A stretch of DNA of 64,000 nt from Saccharicrinis carchari (GTDB lineage Bacteria > Bacteroidota > Bacteroidia > Bacteroidales > Marinilabiliaceae): assembly GCF_900182605.1 (NCBI RefSeq), contig NZ_FXTB01000003.1, positions 310,001 through 374,000 on the forward strand. The letters run 5' to 3'. Made by a program: the position numbers and the translations under genes. The notes beneath the pieces are model-generated. The model was not told where the DNA came from. It searched no databases and saw only the letters and a program-made list of their open reading frames with translations. Shown one piece after another: positions 27,545 to 36,933 of this stretch. Numbering within the stretch: position 1 is the stretch's first letter; every line of letters starts with the position of its first letter.

Positions 27545-27582
27545 GTGAAAGTTTTAATATCCGATAATATTTTAAAAATGTA

Positions 27583-28662
27583 ATGAATAAGTTTCTCTTG
27601 GTACTGGTATTATCAACCGGCATACTCTTCTCAACAACCTATGCTTCCAACAAGGATTCAAATACCAATGGAGAGGAAGAAGCATTCGATCCTACCGAAA
27701 TGATTATGCACCACATTGCCGATGCGCATGTATGGCATATTGTTTCGTGGGGGAAGGGCGATAAGCAAATCCACATCCAAATTCCACTGCCCATTATTTT
27801 ATACGATAAAGGTAAAGTCCATTGCTTTTTGTATTCGCGCTTCAATAATGACACCCATATAGCAGAAAGTCAGGGAAGTTATTTTTTGTATCATCACGGT
27901 AAAATTTATAACAGCGATGCCAACGGGACAATACAGTACGACCAAGAAGGGCATATCATTAACACTGCACCATTGGATTTTTCCTTAAAACGTAACGTTT
28001 GGTCCATGTGGCTCTCAATTGCCTTGCTTATCTGGATTTTTGTGACCGTGGCCAAAAGTTATAAAAACGGGCCTGCCAAGCCCAAAGGTATTCAGGCCCT
28101 TATGGAACCCCTAATACAGTTTGTTAACGACGACATAGTGCGCATGCAGATTGGCGAAGAGAAAGCACGCAGGTTTGCCCCTTACTTGCTTACGGTCTTC
28201 TTTTTTATTTGGATCAATAATATGCTGGGACTGGTTCCTTTTTTCCCGGGCGCGAGTAACTTTACGGGTAATATTTCGGTGACAATGGTATTGGCCGTGT
28301 TCACATTTCTTATAACCAACATTAATGGTACCACCAACTACTGGAAACATACTTTGATAGCGCCAGGGGTGCCGTTTTTCGTAAAGCTGATTTTGGTGCC
28401 GGTAGAAATCATTGGACTGTTTACAAAACCATTTGCTTTAATGATTCGTTTATTGGCCAATATAACCGCTGGTCATATTATCATTCTGAGTTTGGCATCG
28501 CTTATTTTTGTTTTAAAATCGATTTACATCGCACCGGTATCTATACTGCTTAGCCTTATTATGTTTATGCTGGAGTTATTGGTAGCTTTGCTGCAAGCTT
28601 ATATATTTACCTTGTTGTCGGCCCTGTTTATTGGCATGGCTGTACAGGATACAGAACATTAA
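27583..28662 (+). CDS. atpB: F0F1 ATP synthase subunit a
   Basis: 359 residues, long for the family because of a Bacteroidota-type N-terminal extension: a signal-like segment (1-21) and a polar periplasmic part with HHIADAHVWHI (about 43-53). The conserved C-terminal core carries the essential proton-channel arginine, Arg289 in LMIRLLANITAGH, and the usual membrane helices. It forms the stator half-channels facing the c-ring. First structural gene of the run atpB-E-F-H-A-G. Confidence 0.95.
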   Translation: MNKFLLVLVLSTGILFSTTYASNKDSNTNGEEEAFDPTEMIMHHIADAHVWHIVSWGKGDKQIHIQIPLPIILYDKGKVHCFLYSRFNNDTHIAESQGSYFLYHHGKIYNSDANGTIQYDQEGHIINTAPLDFSLKRNVWSMWLSIALLIWIFVTVAKSYKNGPAKPKGIQALMEPLIQFVNDDIVRMQIGEEKARRFAPYLLTVFFFIWINNMLGLVPFFPGASNFTGNISVTMVLAVFTFLITNINGTTNYWKHTLIAPGVPFFVKLILVPVEIIGLFTKPFALMIRLLANITAGHIIILSLASLIFVLKSIYIAPVSILLSLIMFMLELLVALLQAYIFTLLSALFIGMAVQDTEH

Positions 28663-28700
28663 TTTTTATTTAAACATAACATCTATAAAATTTAACTATT

Positions 28701-28907
28701 ATGACAAGTTCTCTTACCGTTGTTGGATTAGGAATAATTGTATTGGGCGCCGCGCTGGGAATCGGAAAATTAGCCAATGGGGCAATGGAAGCCATGGCTC
28801 GCCAGCCCGAAATAAGCACAAAAATTCAAACAGCCATGATTATTGCCGCAGCCCTTATTGAGGGTGCCGCTCTTTTTGCTATTGTGGTGGCATGGCTTAA
28901 AGGATAA
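28701..28907 (+). CDS. atpE: F0F1 ATP synthase subunit c
   Basis: 68 residues, two helices joined by the ARQPE loop (33-37). The ion-binding carboxylate is Glu54 in ALIEGAALF. It is followed by Gly-Ala rather than Ser-Thr, and the N-terminal helix lacks the glutamine of sodium-type rings, so a proton-coupled ring is expected. The protein is somewhat short but complete. It starts 38 bp after atpB. Confidence 0.95.
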   Translation: MTSSLTVVGLGIIVLGAALGIGKLANGAMEAMARQPEISTKIQTAMIIAAALIEGAALFAIVVAWLKG

Positions 28908-28919
28908 AATGTAAATCAT

Positions 28920-29417
28920 ATGGATTTTTTATTGACACCCGATCCGGGCCTGGTTTTTTGGACAACCGTTTCTTTTGTTATTTTGATGGTTATTCTTAAA
29001 AAATATGCCTGGACACCTATACTGGATGCCCTCAACATGAGGAGCGAAACCATTGAGGAGTCCCTCAAAGCCGCTGAACGAGCCAAAGCCGAAGTGGAAA
29101 ATCTGGTAAAGGTAAGGCAGGAAATGATGGACGACGCACGGAATGAACGCGATGAATTGTTAAAGGAAACACGCGAACTAAAAGATAAAATACTGAGCGA
29201 AGCCAAGCTGGGTGCTAGCAACGAATCGGAAAAAATAATCAGTTTGGCACGTAAGCAAATAGAGGCTGAAAAAAATGCTGCTATCAAAGAAATGAAAAAA
29301 CAGGTAGCCGAATTGTCTATTGATATCGCGGGTATGCTCATCCAAACCGAATTGAAGGATGACCAAAAACAAAGGGCTATAATCGATAAGTACCTCGAAA
29401 ACATAAACTTTAATTAA
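28920..29417 (+). CDS. atpF: F0F1 ATP synthase subunit b
   Basis: 165 residues: one N-terminal membrane helix (about 8-27, GLVFWTTVSFVILMVILKKY) followed by a long charged coiled coil that forms the peripheral stalk. The stop codon overlaps the atpH start by one base (TAATG), so translation is probably coupled. Confidence 0.94.
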   Translation: MDFLLTPDPGLVFWTTVSFVILMVILKKYAWTPILDALNMRSETIEESLKAAERAKAEVENLVKVRQEMMDDARNERDELLKETRELKDKILSEAKLGASNESEKIISLARKQIEAEKNAAIKEMKKQVAELSIDIAGMLIQTELKDDQKQRAIIDKYLENINFN

Positions 29418-29953
29418 TGAATGCCAGTTTAATTTCAGTACGGTACGCCAAAGCATTATTTCTTTTAAGCAAGGAAAAAGGAGCGGTGGAACAGGTGTAT
29501 GGCGATATGACCGTTTTATTGGATTATTGCAATAACGTGCCGGAGTTTGATGAGCTTTTAAATAGCCCGGTTATTAAACCAGGTAAAAAGAAAAAGGCTT
29601 TAAAAGGTGTTTTTGAGAAGCGTGTAAATCAGCTCACCCTAAATTTCCTTACCATTATGGTCAATAATAAACGCGAGCCCTTGCTGGCCTCAATTGCCCG
29701 TAATGTGATTGACTTTTATAAGGAAGAAAAAAATATCAAGTCGGTAGCCTTATACACAGCTGTTCCTTTAGAGGAGGATCACCTTTCACGGATAAGTGAG
29801 ATGTTGCAGCAGGAGTTAAATGCAAAAATACAACTTACTGTTAGGGTCAGGGACAAGCTTATTGGAGGTTTTGTTTTAATGGTAGATGGTAAAATGATTG
29901 ATGCAACCATAGCCAATAAACTAAAGGAATTAAAAAAGAAATTGTTGAGTTAA
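29417..29953 (+). CDS. atpH: F0F1 ATP synthase subunit delta
   Basis: 178 residues. The start (SVRYAKALFLLSKEKG) and the C-terminal VRVRDKLIGGFVLMVDGKMIDATI are the OSCP/delta signatures. It links the b stalk to the top of the alpha/beta hexamer. The start overlaps atpF by one base, and atpA begins 9 bp after its stop. Confidence 0.95.
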   Translation: MNASLISVRYAKALFLLSKEKGAVEQVYGDMTVLLDYCNNVPEFDELLNSPVIKPGKKKKALKGVFEKRVNQLTLNFLTIMVNNKREPLLASIARNVIDFYKEEKNIKSVALYTAVPLEEDHLSRISEMLQQELNAKIQLTVRVRDKLIGGFVLMVDGKMIDATIANKLKELKKKLLS

Positions 29954-29962
29954 ATTGTACCA

Positions 29963-31549
29963 ATGGAAAATATAAGACCCGCCGAGGTTTCGGAACTATT
30001 AAAAAAACAAATACAAGGTTTTACCGCAGAAAGCAACCTGCAAGAAGTAGGTACCGTTCTTCAGGTAGGCGACGGTATTGCACGTATATACGGTCTTAAC
30101 AACGTAAGGGCCAATGAACTGGTGGAATTTGAGTCCTGTAAGGGAATTGTACTTAATCTGGAACAGGATAACGTGGGAGTGGTTTTGTTGGGACAAACCG
30201 ACGATATTAAAGAAGGCGACATAGTAAAGCGTACCGGCACCATCGCCTCCGTAAAAGTAGGTGAGGGCATGTTGGGTCGTGTTATCGATACGAACGGCCA
30301 TCCCATCGACGGTAAAGGAAGTATCGACGGAGAGCTATTCGAATTTCCGCTCGAACGTAAAGCTCCGGGTGTAATATTCCGCCAGCCCGTGCAGGAACCC
30401 CTGCAAACCGGTATCAAATCAATCGACTCCATGATTCCTATTGGCAGAGGACAACGAGAGTTAATCATAGGCGACCGCCAAACCGGAAAAACGGCCATTG
30501 CTATTGATACGATTATCAACCAGCGTCAGAATTTTGAAAAAGGAAAGCCGGTTTATTGTATTTATGTTGCTGTAGGACAAAAGAGCTCTACCGTGGCTCA
30601 AATTGTAAACACGCTCCAAAAACATGGTGCAATGGAATACACCACCGTGGTGGCAGCAAGTGCCGCCTATCCGGCAGCTATGCAATTCTATGCGCCGTTT
30701 ACGGGTACTGCCCTGGGTGAGTATTTCAGAGATACCGGGCGGGCTGCACTAATTATATACGACGACCTCTCAAAGCAAGCGGTGTCGTATCGCGAAGTGT
30801 CGCTGTTATTACGTCGTCCACCGGGTCGTGAAGCTTATCCGGGTGATGTTTTTTATCTGCATTCGCGTTTGTTGGAGCGATCGGCAAAAATTATCGAGTC
30901 GGATGAAATCGCAGCACAAATGAACGATCTGCCGGACTGCATCCGCGGGAAAGTAAAAGGAGGAGGATCCCTTACCGCTCTGCCTATTATCGAAACGCAA
31001 GCCGGCGATGTTTCGGCTTATATACCTACCAACGTTATTTCTATCACCGATGGACAAATATTTTTGGAAGGGAATCTGTTTAATGCGGGTGTGCGACCGG
31101 CTATTAATGTGGGTATATCGGTATCGCGTGTAGGGGGTAATGCCCAAATAAAACCCATGAAAAAGGTGGCAGGAACTTTAAAACTGGATCAGGCGCAATA
31201 CCGCGAGTTGGAAGCATTCGCGAAGTTCGGCTCTGATTTGGATGCGGCTACCAAAGCTGTTTTAGACAAGGGACGAAAAAACGTGGAGCTGCTCAAGCAA
31301 GCCCAGTACTCACCCGTTGAAGTAGCACATCAGGTAGCACTCATTTATTGCGGCACACAGGGCTTATTGGCGGATGTGGCTTTGGATAAAATTAAAGAAT
31401 TTGAGCAAAGCTATCTCGACGACCTGGAAATGAGACATAAGGACGTAATTAACGCACTGGGTGAGGGCATTTTTACAGATAAGGAAACCGATGTGCTGCA
31501 AAAAGTAGCTGCCGATGTAGCCCGCAGGTTTAAACCCCAAAACGAATAG
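29963..31549 (+). CDS. atpA: F0F1 ATP synthase subunit alpha
   Basis: 528 residues. Walker A GDRQTGKT at 170-177, the DDLSKQA stretch and [16 protein letters not shown] near residues 277-292, and the alpha-type regulatory nucleotide site. It forms the F1 hexamer with beta, whose gene is not in this window. Confidence 0.97.
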   Translation: MENIRPAEVSELLKKQIQGFTAESNLQEVGTVLQVGDGIARIYGLNNVRANELVEFESCKGIVLNLEQDNVGVVLLGQTDDIKEGDIVKRTGTIASVKVGEGMLGRVIDTNGHPIDGKGSIDGELFEFPLERKAPGVIFRQPVQEPLQTGIKSIDSMIPIGRGQRELIIGDRQTGKTAIAIDTIINQRQNFEKGKPVYCIYVAVGQKSSTVAQIVNTLQKHGAMEYTTVVAASAAYPAAMQFYAPFTGTALGEYFRDTGRAALIIYDDLSKQAVSYREVSLLLRRPPGREAYPGDVFYLHSRLLERSAKIIESDEIAAQMNDLPDCIRGKVKGGGSLTALPIIETQAGDVSAYIPTNVISITDGQIFLEGNLFNAGVRPAINVGISVSRVGGNAQIKPMKKVAGTLKLDQAQYRELEAFAKFGSDLDAATKAVLDKGRKNVELLKQAQYSPVEVAHQVALIYCGTQGLLADVALDKIKEFEQSYLDDLEMRHKDVINALGEGIFTDKETDVLQKVAADVARRFKPQNE

Positions 31550-31565
31550 TAAACAGCAAGAGTGC

Positions 31566-32441
31566 ATGGCCAACTTAAAAGATATACGATCACGCATAGA
31601 GTCGGTTAAAACTACCCGTCAGGTAACCAGCGCAATGAAAATGGTGTCGGCAGCCAAATTAAAAAAAGCGCAGAACCATATCGTTAGCTTCAGACCTTAC
31701 GCCGATAAGTTGAACAGTATTGTTTACGATTTACTGAAAACCATGGATGAGGATATCCTTATCCCACTGGCTCAAAACCAGGAGGCCGACCGTGTACTGA
31801 TAGTGGTAATTACCAGTAACAGAGGCTTGTGTGGTGCTTTTAATTCGCATGTGGTAAAGGAAGTAAACCTACTGGTAAAAGAAAAATTTCCGTCGCATTA
31901 TAAAAATAATTTCATCGACTTTTGGGCTATTGGTAAACAGGGCGAAAAGCTGTTGAAAAGCGCGGGTATTAGCTGTGCCCAACAATTTAACGATATATAC
32001 GTCCAGCCGGATTTTAACAAAGTAGCGGATATATCGCATAAGATAATAGGGGGTTTTTTAAATAAAAAATACGATAAGGTTTTATTGGTTTATAATGAGT
32101 TTCTAACCCCGGGACAACAAAAAGTAAATATAGAACAATTCTTGCCTTTAGAATTGCCTGAGCCCGATTCTTTGCATCTTTCAGAATACATTTACGAACC
32201 GGGACAGGAAACTATCATCCAGGAACTGATACCCAAATCGTTAACCACCATGTTTTACCGAACCTTATTAGATTCGATAGCTGCCGAACATGGCGCCAGA
32301 ATGACCTCAATGCATAAAGCTACCGATAATGCAAGCGAACTAATAGGCGATTTAAAGTTAAGCTATAACAAGGCTCGCCAAAGCGCCATTACTAACGAGA
32401 TATTGGAAATTGTGGGAGGTGCCGAGGCATTATCCAAATAG
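31566..32441 (+). CDS. atpG: F0F1 ATP synthase subunit gamma
   Basis: 291 residues, the rotor shaft. N-terminal helix NLKDIRSRIESVKTTRQVTSAMKMVSAAKL and C-terminal MHKATDNASELIGDLKLSYNKARQSAITNEI form the coiled-coil axle; VITSNRGLCGAFN (about 79-91) is a conserved marker. It ends the ATP-synthase transcript before a clear terminator; epsilon (atpC) and beta (atpD) do not follow. Confidence 0.96.
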   Translation: MANLKDIRSRIESVKTTRQVTSAMKMVSAAKLKKAQNHIVSFRPYADKLNSIVYDLLKTMDEDILIPLAQNQEADRVLIVVITSNRGLCGAFNSHVVKEVNLLVKEKFPSHYKNNFIDFWAIGKQGEKLLKSAGISCAQQFNDIYVQPDFNKVADISHKIIGGFLNKKYDKVLLVYNEFLTPGQQKVNIEQFLPLELPEPDSLHLSEYIYEPGQETIIQELIPKSLTTMFYRTLLDSIAAEHGARMTSMHKATDNASELIGDLKLSYNKARQSAITNEILEIVGGAEALSK

Positions 32442-32542
32442 AGATTTATTTTTAGGGTTATAACTATAAAATAGGAGCTATCTGGTGTTTTCAATAAAAG
32501 ATAGAAAGCGTTTAATAAAATATAAAATAGACTGTTTTTAAT

Positions 32543-32570
32543 GGTTGATGGTTTTTCATCAACCTTTTTT
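32543..32570 (+). terminator. Terminator of the ATP synthase operon
   Basis: GGTTGATG at 32543-32550 pairs with CATCAACC at 32557-32564, loop GTTTTT, then six T. It ends 20 bp before the guaC start. Confidence 0.88.
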
Positions 32571-32589
32571 GTGTAATTTTTTTAAAGAT

Positions 32590-33630
32590 ATGAGAATAGA
32601 AAATGATATTAAATTAGGTTTTAAGGACGTTATGTTTCGTCCTAAACGTTCCACCTTAAAAAGTAGATCGCAGGTGAGCCTGGAACGTACGTTTAAGTTT
32701 TTGCACAGCACCGCCACATGGAGTGGTATACCCATTATGGCTGCCAATATGGATACAGTAGGTACTTTTGAAATGGCTCTGGCACTGAGCGAAAAGGGTT
32801 TGTTTACCACCATTCATAAGCATTATTCGGTAGCGCAGTGGAATACTTTTTTAAAAGAAGCTCCTCAAGGTATCGAGGATTATATTGCGGTCAGCACGGG
32901 TACCGGAAGTGACGACTTGCAAAGCGTTATTTCTATTATGGAAGCCCATAAGCAATTGAAGTTTATTTGTATTGACGTGGCCAACGGATATTCACAACAT
33001 TTTGTGAGTTTTGTAAAAAATACACGGAAGCAATTCCCCGATAAAATTATTATCGCGGGCAATGTTGTTACAGGCGAAATGGTGGAGGAACTGTTGTTGG
33101 GTGGTGCCGACATTGTGAAGGTAGGCATTGGTCCCGGCTCTGTATGCACAACACGGGTAAAAACCGGTGTGGGATATCCTCAGTTGTCGGCTATTATCGA
33201 GTGTGCCGATGCCGCTCACGGTTTGGGCGGACTGATAATAAGCGATGGTGGGTGCTCGGTCCCCGGCGATGTGGCCAAGGCTTTTGGAGCAGGTGCCGAT
33301 TTTGTTATGCTGGGCGGTATGCTGGCCGGACACGACCAAAGTGGTGGCGAAACCATTATGAAACATGGAAAGCAATACAAACAGTTTTATGGCATGAGCT
33401 CGATAACTGCTATGGAGAAGCACGTGGGAGGAGTGGCCGAATATAGATCCAGTGAGGGTAAATCAGTTGATGTGCCCTATCGCGGCTCGGTGCATAACAC
33501 CATAAACGATATACTGGGCGGTGTGAGGAGTACCTGTACTTATGTTGGTGCGCAGAAATTAAAGGAACTCTCAAAACGAACAACTTTTATCAGGGTTGCC
33601 GAACAGGAGAACAGAGTTTACAACGAATAA
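32590..33630 (+). CDS. guaC: GMP reductase
   Basis: 346 residues from ATG 32590 ([20 protein letters not shown]); the in-frame ATG at 32545 lies inside the terminator hairpin and adds 15 residues. The active-site cysteine is Cys186 in [11 protein letters not shown], the same number as in E. coli GuaC, and the length (346 against 347) and the absence of CBS domains separate it from IMP dehydrogenase. It converts GMP to IMP with NADPH and returns guanine nucleotides to the adenine pool. Confidence 0.93.
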   Translation: MRIENDIKLGFKDVMFRPKRSTLKSRSQVSLERTFKFLHSTATWSGIPIMAANMDTVGTFEMALALSEKGLFTTIHKHYSVAQWNTFLKEAPQGIEDYIAVSTGTGSDDLQSVISIMEAHKQLKFICIDVANGYSQHFVSFVKNTRKQFPDKIIIAGNVVTGEMVEELLLGGADIVKVGIGPGSVCTTRVKTGVGYPQLSAIIECADAAHGLGGLIISDGGCSVPGDVAKAFGAGADFVMLGGMLAGHDQSGGETIMKHGKQYKQFYGMSSITAMEKHVGGVAEYRSSEGKSVDVPYRGSVHNTINDILGGVRSTCTYVGAQKLKELSKRTTFIRVAEQENRVYNE

Positions 33631-33825
33631 AGTGTTGATATTCATTTTATAAGCCATCTAAACAACTTTGCAGGTACAACTATCGCCAGGGTAGGCCTGC
33701 GAAGATGTGCAGACGCATGCAGGAGATGTAACATCAGTAGATAGCGGCTGGTACGGAAATTTGCTTGTCAATATATGGATAGGTAGTAGCTTACGTACTG
33801 GTCTCTATCAGCTGCTTGATAGCCA

Positions 33826-34641
33826 CTACGAGAGCTTATGGAAATCGCGATGAGCCTTTAGTAGGTTGATGGTGAATAAGATAAGGTTTTTCGATTCGGC
33901 ATAGCATTCCAGTAATAAAATACTCGATCGGGTTTTTCCTTGTCCCTGAATAAGTCGTTCTATCTGTTTCATCCGCAGCGCTTCAATCATCTCAACAATA
34001 TATTTTTGTCTTTCAATCATTTCAGGTACGGCATCAAATTTTTGTTCCTTTTCAATGTGTACCAGGTAATTGAAAAACCCGGTTACCTCTTCCATGAGCA
34101 GCAGAATATCTTCTTTTTGCGATTCGGTTAAACCTTTGTGTTGTTTAAGTATATGGCTGTAAACAGGCTGGGCTATTTGTTTTAAAGGACTGGTAAGCTC
34201 GCCCAGGTAGTCCATCGCTTGTATAAAATAATGAGCCGTGTCATATTTTCCGGCCGATAAAAGGGTAAAACTGTTAAAAAGATCCTCTTTGATGCGCCTC
34301 ATCGATTTTTCCAGGTAGCTTACTTTTTTACAGGTTGCCTTCAGTTGTTTTTCATTTCCATCGGCAAAGCCCTGGATAATCATGATATAGATTTTTGAAG
34401 TTTCCAGAATATGCCTGCGTATCCTTTCGCTTCCCGGCTCCATCATATCTTTCACGTCGAAGGCTGGGGCTGGCTTTTTTTCTTTTGTGGCATCGCTGCT
34501 GCTCGAGTTGTTGTTTCGGATATATTTATAGGAAACAAAAGCAACTAGGATTAACGCAAGCAATATCACAACAAAACCATAAACATCAGCCTTCAATAAA
34601 ATTGTTTCAATCGTACGAATAAAAAGAGATGGATAATACAT
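33826..34641 (-). CDS. Membrane-anchored PhoU-like protein
   Basis: 271 residues. One membrane span (about 21-40, FVVILLALILVAFVSYKYI), a Ser/Lys/Pro linker, then an all-helical domain (about 65-271). Stretches such as ERIRRHILETSKIYIMIIQGF, DTAHYFIQAMDYLGELTSPL and TKNLILFTINLLKAHRDF-like helices resemble, from memory, the PhoU-like C-terminal part of Bacteroidota Pit-type phosphate transporters, here without the transporter. It is divergent from phoR-phoB with a 66-bp gap, which supports a role in phosphate sensing. No pst genes are present. The PhoU relation is inference from helix patterns and context. Confidence 0.65.
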   Translation of the reverse strand: MYYPSLFIRTIETILLKADVYGFVVILLALILVAFVSYKYIRNNNSSSSDATKEKKPAPAFDVKDMMEPGSERIRRHILETSKIYIMIIQGFADGNEKQLKATCKKVSYLEKSMRRIKEDLFNSFTLLSAGKYDTAHYFIQAMDYLGELTSPLKQIAQPVYSHILKQHKGLTESQKEDILLLMEEVTGFFNYLVHIEKEQKFDAVPEMIERQKYIVEMIEALRMKQIERLIQGQGKTRSSILLLECYAESKNLILFTINLLKAHRDFHKLS

Positions 34642-34659
34642 AAAACACTAAATTTACCT

Positions 34660-34667
34660 CAAAGATA
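34660..34667 (-). promoter_or_regulatory. Putative -7 box of the PhoU-like gene
   Basis: Minus-strand TATCTTTG (34667 to 34660) is an exact TAnnTTTG match about 18 nt before the start codon. A matching -33 box is not evident. Confidence 0.45.
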
Positions 34668-34707
34668 AATCATTTGTGATTATATCGCTTGCTTTAATAT
34701 TATCCTA

Positions 34708-35745
34708 ATGAAAAATATTACATTCCGTAGACTGACCATTTTATCCACTTTATATTATTTTTTGTGGACTTTATTGTTTTTTATAGCCAACTACTTTTCG
34801 CCTAATATTTATATTTCCTTGTTGGTAAGTGTTCCGGTTTTAATTGCTGCCTACAGTTTTTATACCGGGTATTTTATCAATAGATTTATTAAATACAAGG
34901 TTAAACCTATTTATAAAACGATACATAACGTGAAGCCCTCCCGGTTGGCGATTACGCTTAAAAGCGATAAAGATCCTTTTAAAGAGGTTAACCAGGAAAT
35001 TACCGATTGGGTGCAGGGCAAAACGCAGGAAATTCATCAGCTTAGAGAGATGGAAAAATATCGGAAAGATTTTTTGGGCAACGTGTCGCACGAACTTAAA
35101 ACACCTATTTTTAATATCCAGGGATACATACTCACGCTTTTAGACGGGGGTATCAACGATAGCAACATTAATATCTTGTATCTTAAGCGTACCGAAAAAA
35201 GCATTGATCGTATGATTAGTATCATCGAAGACTTGGAGAGTATATCGAAGTTGGAAGCTGGCGAACTGGATATTAATATGGAGGATTTTAACCTTTTTCA
35301 ACTTATCGAGGATGTTTTTGATTCGCACGAAATAAGAGCAGACAGCAAAGAAATTGATTTACAACTAAATAAATTGGGCCGCAAACAGTTGATGGTAAGG
35401 GGCGATAAGCATCGTTTGTATCAGGTTTTCAGTAATTTGGTGGGTAATTCCATAAGTCATGGAAAACAGGGGGGTAAAACTGGTGTTAACTTTTACGATA
35501 TGGACAACAGGTATTTAATAGAGATTAAAGACAATGGCATAGGAATAAGGCCGGAGGATATACCCCGTATCTTTGAGCGTTTTTATCGGGTGGATAAAAG
35601 CCGCTCGCGCGAGCAGGGGGGGACTGGCCTGGGTTTGGCCATCGTAAAACATTTAATAGAGGCGCATAATCAATCCATTAATGTAACCAGTACCTATGGC
35701 AAAGGTACCAGCTTTACTATTACCCTTGACAAGGCAAAAAAATAA
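34708..35745 (+). CDS. phoR: PhoR-type sensor histidine kinase
   Basis: 345 residues. Two adjacent membrane spans (about 8-29 and 34-56) separated by only a few residues, so there is almost no periplasmic sensor. A linker is followed by the H-box FLGNVSHELKTPIFNIQGY with His128, then N-box SNLVGNSISHG, G1 DNGIGI, F-box FERFYRVDKSRSREQGG and G2 GTGLGLAIVKH. Such short-loop kinases are typical of PhoR, which senses phosphate through PhoU and the transporter rather than directly. phoB lies about 400 bp downstream and the PhoU-like gene is divergent. Confidence 0.85.
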   Translation: MKNITFRRLTILSTLYYFLWTLLFFIANYFSPNIYISLLVSVPVLIAAYSFYTGYFINRFIKYKVKPIYKTIHNVKPSRLAITLKSDKDPFKEVNQEITDWVQGKTQEIHQLREMEKYRKDFLGNVSHELKTPIFNIQGYILTLLDGGINDSNINILYLKRTEKSIDRMISIIEDLESISKLEAGELDINMEDFNLFQLIEDVFDSHEIRADSKEIDLQLNKLGRKQLMVRGDKHRLYQVFSNLVGNSISHGKQGGKTGVNFYDMDNRYLIEIKDNGIGIRPEDIPRIFERFYRVDKSRSREQGGTGLGLAIVKHLIEAHNQSINVTSTYGKGTSFTITLDKAKK

Positions 35746-35933
35746 GGAGGGTTTTCTGTTTAACTTTTAAATTGGACATGACAAGCATACCTATGCTGTT
35801 GCAGTGCGGGTTCAACCTTTACCCTTGTAGTACCGGGGGCCCCGCTGCGGTGGGACAAGCTATATTAATGATATTGCTGTTTTTGAATGAGCTTTAAAGT
35901 GAGATGTTTTTTATTGAACAGTCAGAGCTCTTT
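35746..35933. other. Non-coding stretch between phoR and the phoB upstream region
   Basis: First half of the 395-bp spacer between phoR and phoB. It holds a GC-rich patch around 35830-35860 (GGGGGCCCCGC) but no supported frame. No clear terminator follows phoR. Confidence 0.45.
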
Positions 35934-35941
35934 TACCTTTG
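35934..35941 (+). promoter_or_regulatory. Possible -7 box in front of phoB
   Basis: TACCTTTG is an exact TAnnTTTG match about 200 bp upstream of the phoB ATG; a TTG at 35914-35916 lies at a short spacing of 17. If real, the phoB leader is about 190 nt. A one-mismatch TACCTTTA lies at 36107-36114. Confidence 0.35.
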
Positions 35942-36140
35942 CTTTTTTGTATAGGTTATTTAGTAAATGGCTCTCGGTCTGTAGGATGGTGAAGAAGTTC
36001 AAGTTATAGCGTGGCAATTGCCTGCGTCGCATTCTTTCCGGAGAGGCTTTTATCGCCGCACAAAACTAAGGTGTTTGCCCTATGCATATTCCTTAAATCA
36101 TTTGAGTACCTTTAACTGCAAAATACAAGCTAATAAAATA

Positions 36141-36842
36141 ATGAAGCAGATAGATAAAAACAAAATTTTATTGGTAGATGATGAGCCCGATATTTTAGAG
36201 TTTGTGGGCTATAATCTTAAAAAGGAAGGTTTTGAGGTGTTAATTTCGCACAGCGGACACGAAGCACTTGAAATAGCCAAAAGGGAATTGCCGCAGCTCA
36301 TTATTCTGGACGTAATGATGCCGGGGATAGACGGAATTGAAACCTGCCAGGAAATAAAAAAAATACCGGAACTAGACAATACCATTATTGCTTTTTTAAC
36401 AGCAAGAGGCGAAGATTATTCTCAAATAGCCGGGTTTGAAGCGGGTGCCGACGATTATATCTCAAAACCAATTAAGCCCAAGGTGCTTGTATCACGAATT
36501 AAAGCGCTGCTAAAAAGATACAAGCAGGAAATGCCGGTATCCGGCGAAGAAATACCGCAGGTAATTACCATTGGAGATTTGGTAATTGACCGCGAGCGAT
36601 ACATCATTGTAAACCGAGGTGAAGAATTGATGTTACCAAAAAAAGAATTCGAGCTGCTGATATTATTAACATCAAAGCCGGATAAAGTTTTTACACGCGA
36701 CGAAATATACGCAGGTGTATGGGGCGATGATATTGTGGTGGGCGACAGAACCATTGATGTGCATATCCGAAAAGTAAGAGAAAAAATAGGACAGCATCAT
36801 ATAACTACAATAAAAGGGGTGGGATATAAATTTGTTAAATGA
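36141..36842 (+). CDS. phoB: PhoB-type response regulator (OmpR/PhoB family)
   Basis: 233 residues from ATG 36141 (MKQIDKNKILLVDDEPD); a frame from 36018 would add 41 residues with no receiver character. Receiver domain with the acidic pair DD13-14, phospho-acceptor Asp57 in IILDVMMPG, and Lys in ADDYISKPIKP. The winged-helix DNA-binding domain (about 135-230) has ELMLPKKEFELLILLTSKP and the recognition region VGDRTIDVHIRKVREKIG. It pairs with the phoR gene upstream and presumably controls phosphate-starvation genes. Confidence 0.9.
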   Translation: MKQIDKNKILLVDDEPDILEFVGYNLKKEGFEVLISHSGHEALEIAKRELPQLIILDVMMPGIDGIETCQEIKKIPELDNTIIAFLTARGEDYSQIAGFEAGADDYISKPIKPKVLVSRIKALLKRYKQEMPVSGEEIPQVITIGDLVIDRERYIIVNRGEELMLPKKEFELLILLTSKPDKVFTRDEIYAGVWGDDIVVGDRTIDVHIRKVREKIGQHHITTIKGVGYKFVK

Positions 36843-36880
36843 TCGTAAAGTCTTATTCCTTGGGATAAAAAAGAAGTAAC

Positions 36881-36913
36881 TTGTGGTTAATTAAGTTAAA
36901 ATTTCTACTTTAG
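36881..36913 (+). promoter_or_regulatory. Promoter candidate of the SPOR lipoprotein gene
   Basis: TTGTG at 36881-36885 and TACTTTAG at 36906-36913, 20 bp apart, match the Bacteroidota pattern with one mismatch in the -7 box. The start point would be about 15 nt before ATG 36934. Confidence 0.5.
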
Positions 36914-36933
36914 AAACCTTAAAACTATTTGTT

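Noticed and set aside
28701-28907. Sodium-type c-ring
   Set aside because: Residues after Glu54 are Gly-Ala and the first helix lacks the sodium-type Gln, so proton coupling is more likely.
36018-36140. Longer start for PhoB
   Set aside because: The added 41 residues have no receiver character and the sequence begins the conserved fold only at 36141.
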